A DNA stretch of 64,000 nt from positions 62,001 to 126,000 of the forward strand of contig JANYHT010000016.1 of NCBI GenBank assembly GCA_025358925.1, written 5' to 3'. The notes below the pieces were generated by a model. That model saw only the letters and a program-made list of their open reading frames with translations, was not told where the DNA came from and did no database searches. Source of the stretch: Gemmatimonadaceae bacterium. GTDB lineage: Bacteria; Gemmatimonadota; Gemmatimonadetes; Gemmatimonadales; Gemmatimonadaceae. Shown in pieces: positions 34,456-43,131 of the stretch (its first letter is position 1; each line of letters opens with the position of its first letter). Made by a program: the position numbers and the translations under genes.

Positions 34456-34486
34456 AGTGACCGGTTCCGTGATGGAGTCGGTCACT
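34456..34486. terminator. hairpin after the OmpA-like gene
   Basis: AGTGACCG (34456-34463) pairs perfectly with CGGTCACT (34479-34486) around a 15-base loop. There is no clear T run on the plus strand; on the minus strand GTTTTCG follows. Probable transcript-end stem, otherwise an operator. Confidence 0.4.
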
Positions 34487-34580
34487 TCGCGTTCAAGCGC
34501 ACGCCAGACGCGTTATTATTCCAGCTGTGTCACAGCGCACGTGCCCGCGGGGCGCTGCGGGAACACACCTCAACTACGGC

Positions 34581-35840
34581 ATGACGCATACTCAAGCGTT
34601 CGTCGATCGACTCGTCCAACCGGAACACGCGCTACCGCCAATCGATATTGGCCATGACGTGTTGCCCCCTATGTTGCGGCCACAGGCGCAATTGGGTGTG
34701 CTCGACATCACCGAATGGTTTGGCGATACCAGCGGTGGTATTCGCACTTATTTGCTACAGAAAGCGCAGTATGTCGCGGCGCGGCCGTGGCTGAGGCAGG
34801 TGCTCACCGTGCCGGGTGTGCGTGACGCGATCACCGAAGAAGATGGCGTGCGCATGTATCGATTGCAGGGGCCGCCAATTCCGCGACAGAAGCCGTATCG
34901 CTTTATGCTGGCGACCCGTAGCGTTGCGAAGATCGTGCGACACGAACGTCCCGATATCATCGAGATTGGCAGTCCGTTCATTGTGCCGTGGATTGTCCGA
35001 CATGCGACGCGCAATCTCGATGTGCCGCTGATCTGTTTTTACCACTCGAATCTGCCTCGCATGTTTGCTCCGCGCGCGGGGAAGAATGGACGGGCGCGTC
35101 GTTTCGTATATCGCGCCTCGTGGCAATACATGCGTCGACTCGATCGTTTGTTTCCGCTCACGGTGGTGACCTCAGACTTTTCGGCGAACGATCTTGCGCG
35201 CGAAGGTATCACGCGTATTGCGAAGGTGCCCTTGGGTGTCGACCTCGCGCGTTTTACGCCACTCCGTCGTGATCACGCGGCGGAAACGCGCGCGCGGTAT
35301 GGATTGCCTGCGGGTCCGCTCGCAGGTTTTGTTGGTCGCTTTGCGAGTGAGAAAGAGTTGGACGTCGTGCTCGATGCGTGGGCCGAAGTAGAACGTCGCA
35401 CTGGCGCACGTCTCGCACTGGTCGGTACGGGTCCGCTTGAAGCGATGCTACGCGCACACCCGTATGGACCGCGTGTAATTTTTCTCCCGTTTCAATCTGA
35501 TCGTGAAACGCTCGCCGATCTGTTGGCTGCATTTGACGTGTACATCGCGCCAGGCAGCATCGAAACGTTTGGCTTATCGTCGCTCGAAGCGTTAGCCAGT
35601 GGAACACCGGTGTTGTCCGCCGATCAGGGCGGCGTATCCGAACAGGTGGCGCGCAGTGGCGCCGGTCGCACCTTTGAATCGGGTATTGCAGCGTCGCTCG
35701 CGGAACAAGCCACCGCGCTATTCAGCGACGATCTGCGCACACTCGGACATCTAGGTCGTGTGTACGCCGAAACTGAACACTCGTGGGACACGGTGTTCGA
35801 TCGGCTCTTCGCTGTGTATCGCGATGTCCTCGGTCGTTGA
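34581..35840 (+). CDS. GT4 family glycosyltransferase
   Basis: 419 residues from ATG 34581. Two Rossmann domains of the GT-B fold: the acceptor half begins LDITEWFGDTSGGIRTYLLQ, and the donor half shows VPLGVDLARFTP, GFVGRFASEKELDVVLDAW, GTGPLE and the E(x7)E block SIETFGLSSLEALASG. These mark retaining GT4 enzymes, near the mannosyltransferase MgtA/PimB-like group that use GDP- or UDP-sugars. It shares a 17-base overlap with the next gene, and the trio 34581-37724 appears translationally coupled. A role in a glycolipid or cell-surface glycan is inferred. Confidence 0.9.
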   Translation: MTHTQAFVDRLVQPEHALPPIDIGHDVLPPMLRPQAQLGVLDITEWFGDTSGGIRTYLLQKAQYVAARPWLRQVLTVPGVRDAITEEDGVRMYRLQGPPIPRQKPYRFMLATRSVAKIVRHERPDIIEIGSPFIVPWIVRHATRNLDVPLICFYHSNLPRMFAPRAGKNGRARRFVYRASWQYMRRLDRLFPLTVVTSDFSANDLAREGITRIAKVPLGVDLARFTPLRRDHAAETRARYGLPAGPLAGFVGRFASEKELDVVLDAWAEVERRTGARLALVGTGPLEAMLRAHPYGPRVIFLPFQSDRETLADLLAAFDVYIAPGSIETFGLSSLEALASGTPVLSADQGGVSEQVARSGAGRTFESGIAASLAEQATALFSDDLRTLGHLGRVYAETEHSWDTVFDRLFAVYRDVLGR

Positions 35841-36582
35841 GTCGTCGATTCGCGAAGGGTTGTTGGTTTCAATCCATGACGTAACGCCGGCACTCGAAGC
35901 ACCGGTGCGTGTGCTGTGGGCGCTGTGTCGTGCCAATGGCGTCACGCCGGCACTGCTGGTTGTACCCGATTGGCACGGCGCGTGGCCGCTTGAAGCACAT
36001 CCGAAGTTCGTCCAATGGCTGCACACGTGCGTGGCGGAGGGAGCCGAGATATTTTTACACGGTGAACGGCACGATGAGGTTGGATTGCCGCGCGCTTGGC
36101 GCGACGAGCTCCGCGCCGTTGGTCGTACAGCGAAAGAGGGCGAGTTTCTCACGCTGGACCACGCGGCAGCAACGGCTCGCATTGCGCGCGGCCTAGCGCG
36201 ATTCACGTCGCTCGCGCTGCAACCGATTGGATTTGTTCCGCCAGCGTGGCTCGCCCGTGACACGACGCACGATGTGGTGCGCGAGCAAGGGCTGCACGTG
36301 AGTGAAGACGCTGACGCCGTGCATGTTCATCGCGCGTCAACACCACTCGTGCGCGTGCGACTTGATGCGCCGGCCCTTCGCTGGAGCGGACGCACCACGC
36401 TGCGCGCCTGGGGATCGAGACTCACTGCCGCAGTGCGATGGCACACGTTGCGGCGCACGCCACTGGTCCGTCTCGCGCTGCATCCGCAAGATCTCGCGCA
36501 CCCCGTCACCGCTGCGTCGGTCGCGCAAGAAGTGAGGCGATGGACACGCGCGCGCCGTGTCATTCGCTATGAAAGTTTATGA
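35824..36582 (+). CDS. DUF2334-type polysaccharide deacetylase-like protein
   Basis: 252 residues from ATG 35824 inside the 3' end of the preceding gene. The DUF2334 metal triad appears as Asp in SIHDVTPALE and the two His of LHGERHDEVG; VPDWHGAWP and the His of LALHPQDLAHP complete the pocket. Related enzymes remove N-acetyl groups from sugars in a zinc-dependent way. No signal peptide, so a cytosolic glycolipid or nucleotide-linked precursor is the likely substrate. Placed between two GT4 genes, it may deacetylate the sugar added by the first, before the second acts (inference). It overlaps the next gene by 4 bases. Confidence 0.82.
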   Translation: MSSVVESSIREGLLVSIHDVTPALEAPVRVLWALCRANGVTPALLVVPDWHGAWPLEAHPKFVQWLHTCVAEGAEIFLHGERHDEVGLPRAWRDELRAVGRTAKEGEFLTLDHAAATARIARGLARFTSLALQPIGFVPPAWLARDTTHDVVREQGLHVSEDADAVHVHRASTPLVRVRLDAPALRWSGRTTLRAWGSRLTAAVRWHTLRRTPLVRLALHPQDLAHPVTAASVAQEVRRWTRARRVIRYESL

Positions 36583-37724
36583 CCTGCATCGACGCCAGCG
36601 CGCTCCGACTGGCGATTTTTTCCGATACCTATACGCCGCAAGTCAATGGTGTTGCGCGCACGCTCGAACGATTGACAGACGCAGTCAGTGAGCGAGGCGG
36701 CGTGGCGCAGATATTCACGGTCACCGATCCAGAATCGTCAACGCTCAGCCATGTGGTGCGATATCCCAGTGTTCCATTCTGGGCCTACAACCAAGTGCGC
36801 ATGGCTTGGCCGAGACAGCGTTCGGTGGAAATATCGTTGCGCGAGTTTGGTCCGACGTTGGTACATGCGGCCACGGAGTTTGGCGTTGGGCTCGCTGGTC
36901 GTACTGCGGCACGTTCGCTGCGCGTGCCGTTTGTCTCTTCGTATCACACCAGCTTCTCGGCGTATGCGAAGTTCTATCGGCTAGGGTTGCTTGCCGAGCC
37001 GGGGTGGAGCTTCATGCGTTGGTTTCACAACGCGGGGCTACGCACGTATTGCCCAACGCAAGCAATCGTTGACGAAGTGAACGCTGAAGGCTTTACGAAT
37101 ACGGCGGTGTGGTCACGCGGTGTGGACGGTGTACGGTTTTCACCGCGCTTTCGATCAAACGCATTACGCGCGCGCATCGGCGCTACCGACGACACGTTAG
37201 TGGTGATGTATGTTGGGCGCCTGGCGGCGGAGAAGGGACTGGATGTGGCGCTGCGCGCGCTGCGCATTGTGAATGACGCGCGGCCGGGGTGCATCCGATT
37301 TGTGGCTGTTGGTGACGGCCCGTACGAGGCCCAGGTGCGGGCGCAGGCACCGGCGGACAGTTGGTTACCTGGTAAACTGTTAGGTGATGCGCTGAGCGAG
37401 GCGTATGCCTCCGGCGACGTGTTTTTGTTTCCATCCACGACAGATACGTTCGGTAACGTGCTGCTCGAGGCGATGGCGTCGGGAATGCCGGTCGTGGGCG
37501 CCGATGTCGGCCCAACGCGTGAGCAGTTGGCGCCCGATCGCGGCTGGTTGGTCGCGCCCGGTGATGCGGCAGCATTTGCGGAGTCGTTGATCGCACTGGT
37601 CGATGATCGGGCGCGGTTGCGGGTGGCGCAGGAACAAGCGCTGGCCTTTGCGGCATCAAAGACGTGGGCGCAAGTGTGGGATACGTTGATTTGCGACTAC
37701 CTCACGCTGCATCGCCCTCGCTAG
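36579..37724 (+). CDS. GT4 family glycosyltransferase, MgtA-like
   Basis: 381 residues. N-terminal half: FSDTYTPQVNGVARTLERL is the GT4 start block shared with GDP-mannose-dependent alpha-mannosyltransferases, with SYHTSFSAYAKFY close to the acceptor loop. C-terminal half: WSRGVDGVRFSPRFR, YVGRLAAEKGLDVALRAL, GDGPYEAQV and FLFPSTTDTFGNVLLEAMAS with the conserved Glu pair. Enzymes of this type put mannose or another hexose on lipid acceptors. It is the third gene of the coupled trio and ends 35 bases before tRNA-Lys. The acceptor is not known. Confidence 0.91.
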   Translation: MTCIDASALRLAIFSDTYTPQVNGVARTLERLTDAVSERGGVAQIFTVTDPESSTLSHVVRYPSVPFWAYNQVRMAWPRQRSVEISLREFGPTLVHAATEFGVGLAGRTAARSLRVPFVSSYHTSFSAYAKFYRLGLLAEPGWSFMRWFHNAGLRTYCPTQAIVDEVNAEGFTNTAVWSRGVDGVRFSPRFRSNALRARIGATDDTLVVMYVGRLAAEKGLDVALRALRIVNDARPGCIRFVAVGDGPYEAQVRAQAPADSWLPGKLLGDALSEAYASGDVFLFPSTTDTFGNVLLEAMASGMPVVGADVGPTREQLAPDRGWLVAPGDAAAFAESLIALVDDRARLRVAQEQALAFAASKTWAQVWDTLICDYLTLHRPR

Positions 37725-37759
37725 ATTGTGCGTCGGTCACGGTGAGTGGTGGCCTAATC

Positions 37760-37832
37760 GCTCCGATAGCTCAGTTGGTAGAGCAGCGGCCTTTTAAGCC
37801 GTAGGTCCTGGGTTCGAGTCCCAGTCGGGGCA
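37760..37832 (+). tRNA. tRNA-Lys, anticodon TTT
   Basis: A 73-base cloverleaf: acceptor GCTCCGA pairs with TCGGGGC (one G-T), D loop AGCTCAGTTGGTAGAGC, anticodon stem GCGGC/GCCGT with loop CTTTTAA giving anticodon TTT, variable AGGTC and T arm CTGGGTTCGAGTCCCAG. Discriminator A; CCA is not encoded. Lys anticodon and the sequence match usual bacterial tRNA-Lys. Confidence 0.98.
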
Positions 37833-38288
37833 CTCTAGTGAAGGCTCTTCGTGTTTCCGGTGAATGTTTATTGGGGGACTTTTAGGAGAGGCGTCGGTCG
37901 AAAAGCAACGGCTGACCGCGAACGACGCGAATGTGAGGTCGAGCTGGATCCGGAATGATCGCGTGATGCCGGTATCGCACTGTTTTCATCTCAGAAACCG
38001 TGCAACACTATCTGCCGCTCTATACGCCACTCCGAACGGTACGCGGCTGAATCGCGGCCATCTGCAGATCGCATTTCGTAGCAAAGGAATCGTGCAATGC
38101 CAGTCTGCCGGTCGATACGCTTCCCGCTCGCCCACCGCCCCCATTCGCGCGGCATTTACCGAAGTTCCCGGATGAACGTTGCTTGATTTTCGTACATCGT
38201 GAGCGTTGTTCGCGCGTGCGTGCGACGGCGCATGGCCATTTTGGCGCGCCCGGTTGACCCGCGCGCCACGCTCGTCAAAGCTTCGCTG
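37833..38288. other. intergenic stretch without a convincing gene
   Basis: 456 bases between tRNA-Lys and the MscS gene. One 103-codon frame (37864-38175) exists but lacks a ribosome site and has none of the codon bias or motif content of its neighbours. No repeat, RNA motif or terminator was seen; the promoter for the MscS gene should lie in its right part. Confidence 0.6.
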
Positions 38289-39923
38289 ATGCACCCTCAC
38301 ACGACCAATCGCCTGGGTCTGATCACGCGACTCGCTGCCCTCGCCTGCTTGTCGTGCGTGATCGCCTCCGTCGGCCTCGCACAGTTCCCCAAGCTGAGCG
38401 CCAGCAAACCGACGGTCGACACGCCCTCCGGCGTAGTGGCACCCGATTCACCGCGTGCGTCAATGCAGGAGTTCTTGCGCTTCGCCAATGCAAACGCATG
38501 GACGGCGGCCGCCGAGTATCTCGAGGTGCCGTCGGCGGATCGTGGGAATGCGGCGTTGTTGGCGAAGCACCTCAAGGTCGTGCTCGACCAACGGCTCGCT
38601 CTCGATGTGCGGTCGCTGTCGCCTCTCGCGGTCGGCGATACGACCGATGGCGATCGCGAGGCTGATCGCGTTGGGACCATAGCGACCCTGGGTGGACGCG
38701 AAGAGGTAATTCGGCTGGTGCGCATGCCCAACGCGGTGCCGCCGCGCTGGGTCTTTGCGCAGGCCAGTGTGGGTAGAGTGGAAGTGTGGTACGAAAATCT
38801 CGGTGCGCCGTGGCTTCGAGATCGACTGCCGCCTGCGTTGATGCGCGAAGGGCCGTGGCACGTGTTCTACTGGCAGTGGATCGGACTCGCGCTTGCGCTC
38901 CCGGTGCTGGTGCTCGTTGCGTGGCTGGTGGGAGGACTGTTACGCACGGTGCTCACCCGCCTCGCGTCGCGCACCGCCACAGAATGGGACGACCTTTTAG
39001 TAAGGCATTTGCGCGGGCCCTTTCGCTTGTGGGTGGCTGCGGTCGCAGCAACGCCGGTGCTTGCCGTACTCGAACTGAACACGCGCCTCGCCGCGTTTGT
39101 GGACTCGACAACACGCGGACTGGTGCTGCTCGCACTTTTTTGGGCCGCGCTTCGCATCATTCGCCTGGTGCAATTGCGTTTCGAAAATGCGGTGTGGGTG
39201 AGCGGCGATAGTCAGCAGGCGCGCACACTCGTTCCCTTACTGGGCAACATTTTGCGCGTCACGCTCGGCATCATCGCCGTGCTTGTTGCGCTCTCACAAT
39301 TTGGCTATCCGGTTGGCACGCTCCTGGCCGGATTGGGTATCGGCGGTATTGCCGTCGCTTTGGCCGGACAAAAAACCGTTGAGCATTTGTTCGGGAGCAT
39401 TTCGCTTGCCGCAGATCGCGCATTTCGCGTGGGTGATTGGGTGCGCGCGGGAACAACGGAAGGGGTCATTGAGCGCATTGGTTTGCGATCGACAAGTTTT
39501 CGTACGAATGATCGTACGGTCGTGCGTATTCCCAACGGTCGATTAGCGGACGAACGTATTGAAACGTTCGGAGAACGCGACCGCATGTTTCTTAAGACGG
39601 ATCTTGATCTCACGTACGGGACAAGCGCGGCGCAAATTGATCACATGCGCGACGATATCGAAGCGCTGCTCCGCGCACATCCAAAAATCTGGTCTGAAGC
39701 GGTGCGCGTGCACGTGGTTGCCCTCACCGATTCGGCCATTCGCATGCGCGTGATGGCGTGGTTTGACACGCGTGATCACGCAGAGTTTTTGGGTATTCGC
39801 CACCGAATGTTGCTCGATTTCTTGCGTATTGTTCAACGCAACGGATCGAACGTTGCGTTCCCATCGCGCACGGTCTATCACGTGACGCAGGACGGGATCG
39901 CTCCTGTGCAAGGCAGCGACTAG
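38289..39923 (+). CDS. MscS family mechanosensitive channel with N-terminal periplasmic domain
   Basis: 544 residues from ATG 38289, where a signal peptide starts (LITRLAALACLSCVIASVGLAQ); an upstream ATG-like frame start at 38199 would hide it. Residues about 50-190 are soluble and periplasmic. Four or five helices follow (LALALPVLVLVAWLVGGLL onward). The pore-lining helix LLAGLGIGGIAVALAGQKTV and the following beta domain (FRVGDWVRAGTTEGVIERIG, TVVRIPNGRLADERIETF) identify MscS. The channel opens under membrane tension to let out solutes. The gene ends 9 bases before the sensor kinase start. The periplasmic domain could sense wall or osmotic state (inference). Confidence 0.92.
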   Translation: MHPHTTNRLGLITRLAALACLSCVIASVGLAQFPKLSASKPTVDTPSGVVAPDSPRASMQEFLRFANANAWTAAAEYLEVPSADRGNAALLAKHLKVVLDQRLALDVRSLSPLAVGDTTDGDREADRVGTIATLGGREEVIRLVRMPNAVPPRWVFAQASVGRVEVWYENLGAPWLRDRLPPALMREGPWHVFYWQWIGLALALPVLVLVAWLVGGLLRTVLTRLASRTATEWDDLLVRHLRGPFRLWVAAVAATPVLAVLELNTRLAAFVDSTTRGLVLLALFWAALRIIRLVQLRFENAVWVSGDSQQARTLVPLLGNILRVTLGIIAVLVALSQFGYPVGTLLAGLGIGGIAVALAGQKTVEHLFGSISLAADRAFRVGDWVRAGTTEGVIERIGLRSTSFRTNDRTVVRIPNGRLADERIETFGERDRMFLKTDLDLTYGTSAAQIDHMRDDIEALLRAHPKIWSEAVRVHVVALTDSAIRMRVMAWFDTRDHAEFLGIRHRMLLDFLRIVQRNGSNVAFPSRTVYHVTQDGIAPVQGSD

Positions 39924-39932
39924 TTTTCGGTC

Positions 39933-41765
39933 GTGATCCAGTCTGCCTCCACTCTGCTCGTCCCGTCGCCGATGCTCGCGACCGAGCTTGCCGCCGCGTT
40001 GCTGCAGGGCGCGATCACGACTGGCCTCGCGGTGCTTTGCGCCCATTTGTACACGCGCTATCACCGTCCATGGTTTGGGTGGTTCGCCGTGGCGTGGAGT
40101 ATGTACGTTGCGCGCTTACTGTGCATCCTCAGTTTTTTATCCAGTGGTGAGCGCGTTTGGCTGTATTGGCATCAAGTGACTACTGGCTGGACCGCCTTGG
40201 TGTTGCTGTGGGCGTCGCTCGTATTTTTGCGGCAACCGAAAGCACGCGCGTCCTACTTGTTGGTCGCGCTGTTTCCGCCGCTTTGGTCGTACATCGCGAT
40301 CTATCAACTTGATCAGTTCCTCTGGGCTGCTTTGCCTGCCGTCCTGTTTTTGAGTGGCGCAACCGCGTGGACTGGCTGGGTATTCTGGCGACATCATCGC
40401 ATCGTCGGCTCTCCGGGTGCGCAACTGTTGGCTGTCGCATTTGCCTTGTGGGGCCTGCACCATCTGGACTATCCGTTTCTTCGCGCACAGGGCGCGTGGA
40501 CGCCGTGGGGATACTACCTCGACATCGCGTTCGAGCTGCTGGTCGGTGCAGGGCTCGTGCTGTTAGTGCTCGACGATCTTGGTCGTGGTGTGCGCGCGCT
40601 GTCGGCGTTGTCGGGCGATTTGCATCGGCATGACGCGGGCGCGGATCCGCTGGACTTGCTGCTCTCACGTCCGCTCACGCTGCCCGGTGTGCGCGGCAGT
40701 GCGATGTATCTCTTCGACGGCGAAAGTATCCTCGACGGATCGACTGCGGCGCCTCGCACGAACAGCGGAACGAACGGGCGCTTTGTGCGCGGTGCCGGAA
40801 CGTGCGCCCTTTGGCAAGACACGCAACCACAGGACGCCGTTGCCGGTGCGCTTGCGCGCATGAGACTGACGCGTCGACCGCAAGTCGTTTCGGCATCCGG
40901 TGCGCAACCATTCGTTGCGGCGTTGCCGGTCAGCACGAGCAATCGACTGGTTGGTGCGCTTGTCATGTCGGGTGATGTGCGCAATCCGTTCACCGCGCTC
41001 GATGATGATTTTCTGCTTGCGTTAGGACAGCAAGTTGGCGCGGCGCTTGAACAGTCCACGCTGGATCGGCAATTAGCTACGCGTACATCGGCGCTCGAGC
41101 AATTGTCGACGCGTATGGTACGCCAGCACGAAGATGAACGTCGTCGCCTTTCACGCGAATTGCATGATGAAACTGCGCAGGTCTTTTCGGCCGTCAAGAT
41201 GCAGTTGGAGGGATTGCGACCAGTCCTTGCGCCCAACGCCAGTGGACGGCTTGATCGCCTGCTCGCGTTAGTGGACACGGGTATCCGCAGTATTCGTCAG
41301 GTGACGAGTGCGCTGCGACCCTCGTTGTTGGATGATCTTGGCTTACTGCCAGCACTACGGTCATTGGTGAACGACTTTGCCGAACGCAGCGGCATTCGGG
41401 CAACGCTGGACGCGCCGTCCACGTTGCCGCTCCTCACCGCCGATGCGGATCTCGCGCTCTTTCGTGCGCTGCAAGAAGCGCTGTCCAACGTGACGCGGCA
41501 TGCCGAAGCGCATGCGGTGCAGGTGGTGATCACGGTCGCGGAGGCGCGACTCCATTTGCACGTGCGCGATGATGGTCGCGGTTTTGCCTTGGCACGCGAC
41601 GGTCGCGTGCAGGAAACCGACGGCCGTATGGGGATGACCGGTATGCGTGAACGCCTGTTGGCGGTTGGCGGGCACGTGGCGGTGAGCAATCATGCGTTGC
41701 GAGGCGCAGAAGTACGAATCGACATTCCACTGGCTGAGTCGGCGCTCCCGCAGGTAAGTGCATGA
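39933..41765 (+). CDS. membrane sensor histidine kinase, NarX/LytS-like with GAF domain
   Basis: 610 residues from GTG 39933. Six or seven helices cover residues about 15-230 (LWASLVFLRQP, LWSYIAIYQLDQFLWAALPA, LLVGAGLVLLVLDDLG). A GAF-like domain lies at about 250-385. The HisKA_3 box EDERRRLSRELHDETAQ has phosphorylatable His411, followed by SIRQVTSALRPSLLDDLGLL. The HATPase domain contains ALSNVTRHAEAHAV, DDGRGFAL and GMTGMRERLLAVGG. This is the group that pairs with NarL-type regulators, and the regulator follows 24 bases later. Signal unknown; membrane part may sense a small molecule. The upstream MscS gene could be in the same unit. Confidence 0.92.
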   Translation: MIQSASTLLVPSPMLATELAAALLQGAITTGLAVLCAHLYTRYHRPWFGWFAVAWSMYVARLLCILSFLSSGERVWLYWHQVTTGWTALVLLWASLVFLRQPKARASYLLVALFPPLWSYIAIYQLDQFLWAALPAVLFLSGATAWTGWVFWRHHRIVGSPGAQLLAVAFALWGLHHLDYPFLRAQGAWTPWGYYLDIAFELLVGAGLVLLVLDDLGRGVRALSALSGDLHRHDAGADPLDLLLSRPLTLPGVRGSAMYLFDGESILDGSTAAPRTNSGTNGRFVRGAGTCALWQDTQPQDAVAGALARMRLTRRPQVVSASGAQPFVAALPVSTSNRLVGALVMSGDVRNPFTALDDDFLLALGQQVGAALEQSTLDRQLATRTSALEQLSTRMVRQHEDERRRLSRELHDETAQVFSAVKMQLEGLRPVLAPNASGRLDRLLALVDTGIRSIRQVTSALRPSLLDDLGLLPALRSLVNDFAERSGIRATLDAPSTLPLLTADADLALFRALQEALSNVTRHAEAHAVQVVITVAEARLHLHVRDDGRGFALARDGRVQETDGRMGMTGMRERLLAVGGHVAVSNHALRGAEVRIDIPLAESALPQVSA

Positions 41766-41789
41766 CGAGGCGCGTATGACGAGGCGCGT
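41762..41789. repeat. 14-bp tandem duplication at the kinase/regulator junction
   Basis: ATGACGAGGCGCGT occurs twice head to tail and runs directly into the ATG of the regulator gene. Each unit contains an ATG and a GAGG ribosome site. The first ATG overlaps the kinase stop (ATGA), and its own frame stops after five codons. Confidence 0.9.
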
Positions 41790-42440
41790 ATGAGCGTGCC
41801 CATTCGTGTCCTCGTGGCCGACGATCATGCACTCGTGCGCGAAGGAATTCGTCACGTGCTTGACGCAGAACCCGACATTGACGTGGTGGCCGAAGCCGCC
41901 AATGGTCGCGAGGCGGTTGAACTCGCGCTGCTTCATCGTCCCGATGTGGTCGTCCTCGACATCACGATGCCTGAGGAAACTGGACTGAAAGCCGCCGCGC
42001 GATTGCGCGAGCTCTTGCCGTCCGCACGTGTGTTGTTATTGAGCATGCACGAAAACATTGAGTACGTGCGTGAAGGCATGCGCATCGGAACTCACGGGTA
42101 TATCCTGAAAGACAGTGCGGGCGAAGAGTTGCGCGCGGCCATCCGCGCCATATTTGCCGGCGGTACTTTTTTCAGTCCCGCCGTGGTGCGCCGCTTATCG
42201 ACAACTGATCCCGTTGTAACGAGGCCGAACAGCTTGTTGGATTTGCTCACGCCGCGCGAGCGCGATGTGTTGGATGGTGTATCGCGCGGCTTGACGAATA
42301 AGGCGATTGCGGCGGAGTTGGGCATTAGTCGTCGGACGGTTGAGGCGCACCGCGAAAGTCTGATGCGCAAATTAGAGATTCACAACGTGGCAGGATTGAC
42401 GCGTTTCGCATTGGAAGCCGGATTCGCGCGCGAGGCGTAA
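41790..42440 (+). CDS. NarL/FixJ-type response regulator
   Basis: 216 residues from ATG 41790, with GAGG from the duplicated unit 8 bases before. Receiver domain 1-120: acidic pair DDH at 11-12, phosphoacceptor Asp57 in VLDITMPE, Ser/Thr in LLLSMHE and Lys in GYILKDSA. A LuxR-type helix-turn-helix occupies about 148-210 (LTPRERDVLDGVSRGLTNKA, IAAELGISRRTVEAHRESLM). It is the partner of the kinase at 39933. Targets are unknown; such regulators often act on respiration or stress genes. A terminator hairpin overlaps the stop. Confidence 0.95.
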   Translation: MSVPIRVLVADDHALVREGIRHVLDAEPDIDVVAEAANGREAVELALLHRPDVVVLDITMPEETGLKAAARLRELLPSARVLLLSMHENIEYVREGMRIGTHGYILKDSAGEELRAAIRAIFAGGTFFSPAVVRRLSTTDPVVTRPNSLLDLLTPRERDVLDGVSRGLTNKAIAAELGISRRTVEAHRESLMRKLEIHNVAGLTRFALEAGFAREA

Positions 42441-42459
42441 CGACGAACGACGTTACGCC
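42434..42459 (+). terminator. hairpin terminator of the two-component operon
   Basis: GGCGTAACG (42434-42442) pairs perfectly with CGTTACGCC (42451-42459) around an eight-base loop; it includes the stop codon of the regulator. TTCGTTG follows, a poor T tail. Confidence 0.55.
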
Positions 42460-42513
42460 TTCGTTGCGCCATCGACGGAGGAATGTGGTATGCTGTTGTG
42501 AAACTATAGGTCC

Positions 42514-43041
42514 ATGACACTACCGCTTTTGAAACGTCTCGGTGCACGCGATCGCGCGCTCTTTATGCGCATGGCGCTCGATGCACGGGACGCGCATCCA
42601 CTGCTGAGCTTTTGGAGAACGATCACGCACCTCGGCGGCGCGCGCGCTAGTATCGGCATCTCTGTGGCGTCGCTCGCGATCCCGACCGTTACCGTACGCA
42701 TTGCCTGGCACGCACTCCTCGTGCTCGGCCTTTCGCACGTGGTGGTGCACATCGTAAAGCGCGTGGCGGGACGCGAACGACCCACCGTCGCACTCGCGAT
42801 CACGTCCATCATTGCGGTACCGGATCGATTCTCATTTCCCAGCGGGCATGCCTGTGCTGCCATGTCCGTGGCGGTGGCCTTCGCGTGGGCGTTTCCGTTG
42901 CTCGCGGTACCGTTGCTGGTGTTGGCTCTGCTCGTCGGGTGCTCTCGGGTGACGCTGGGCGTGCATTATCCCGGCGATGTTGCGGTGGGACAAGCCATCG
43001 CGCTGATGTGTGCGTATCTCATGTTTGCCATCGTCATGTGA
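42514..43041 (+). CDS. PAP2 superfamily phosphatase, membrane type
   Basis: 175 residues with several helices. The phosphatidic acid phosphatase signature is complete: KRVAGRERP (Lys82, Arg89), PSGH at 109-112 and SRVTLGVHYPGDV with Arg145, His151 and Asp155 (nucleophile His151). Such enzymes remove phosphate from phosphatidate, undecaprenyl pyrophosphate or similar lipids at the outer face of the inner membrane. At 175 residues it resembles BcrC/LpxE/PgpB-like members; which lipid it uses is not decided. Neighbours give no hint. Confidence 0.93.
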   Translation: MTLPLLKRLGARDRALFMRMALDARDAHPLLSFWRTITHLGGARASIGISVASLAIPTVTVRIAWHALLVLGLSHVVVHIVKRVAGRERPTVALAITSIIAVPDRFSFPSGHACAAMSVAVAFAWAFPLLAVPLLVLALLVGCSRVTLGVHYPGDVAVGQAIALMCAYLMFAIVM

Positions 43042-43131
43042 TTGCGACGTGTGCGGCTGGTGTGTGACGCGAACACCGCGCGATCGTCAGCCGAATGGAT
43101 CCTCTCGTATTCACCATTTGGATTGCGCCCC

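Noticed and set aside
34530-34565. Similarity of a translated PAGRCGNT string here and near 53900
   Set aside because: Both are in non-genic frames and short; chance.
34527-34580. Earlier start for the first glycosyltransferase
   Set aside because: The extension has no ribosome site and no conserved residues; ATG 34581 is near the fold start.
37864-38175. 103-codon plus-strand frame after tRNA-Lys
   Set aside because: No ribosome site, no domain, mixed codon use unlike neighbours; treated as non-coding.
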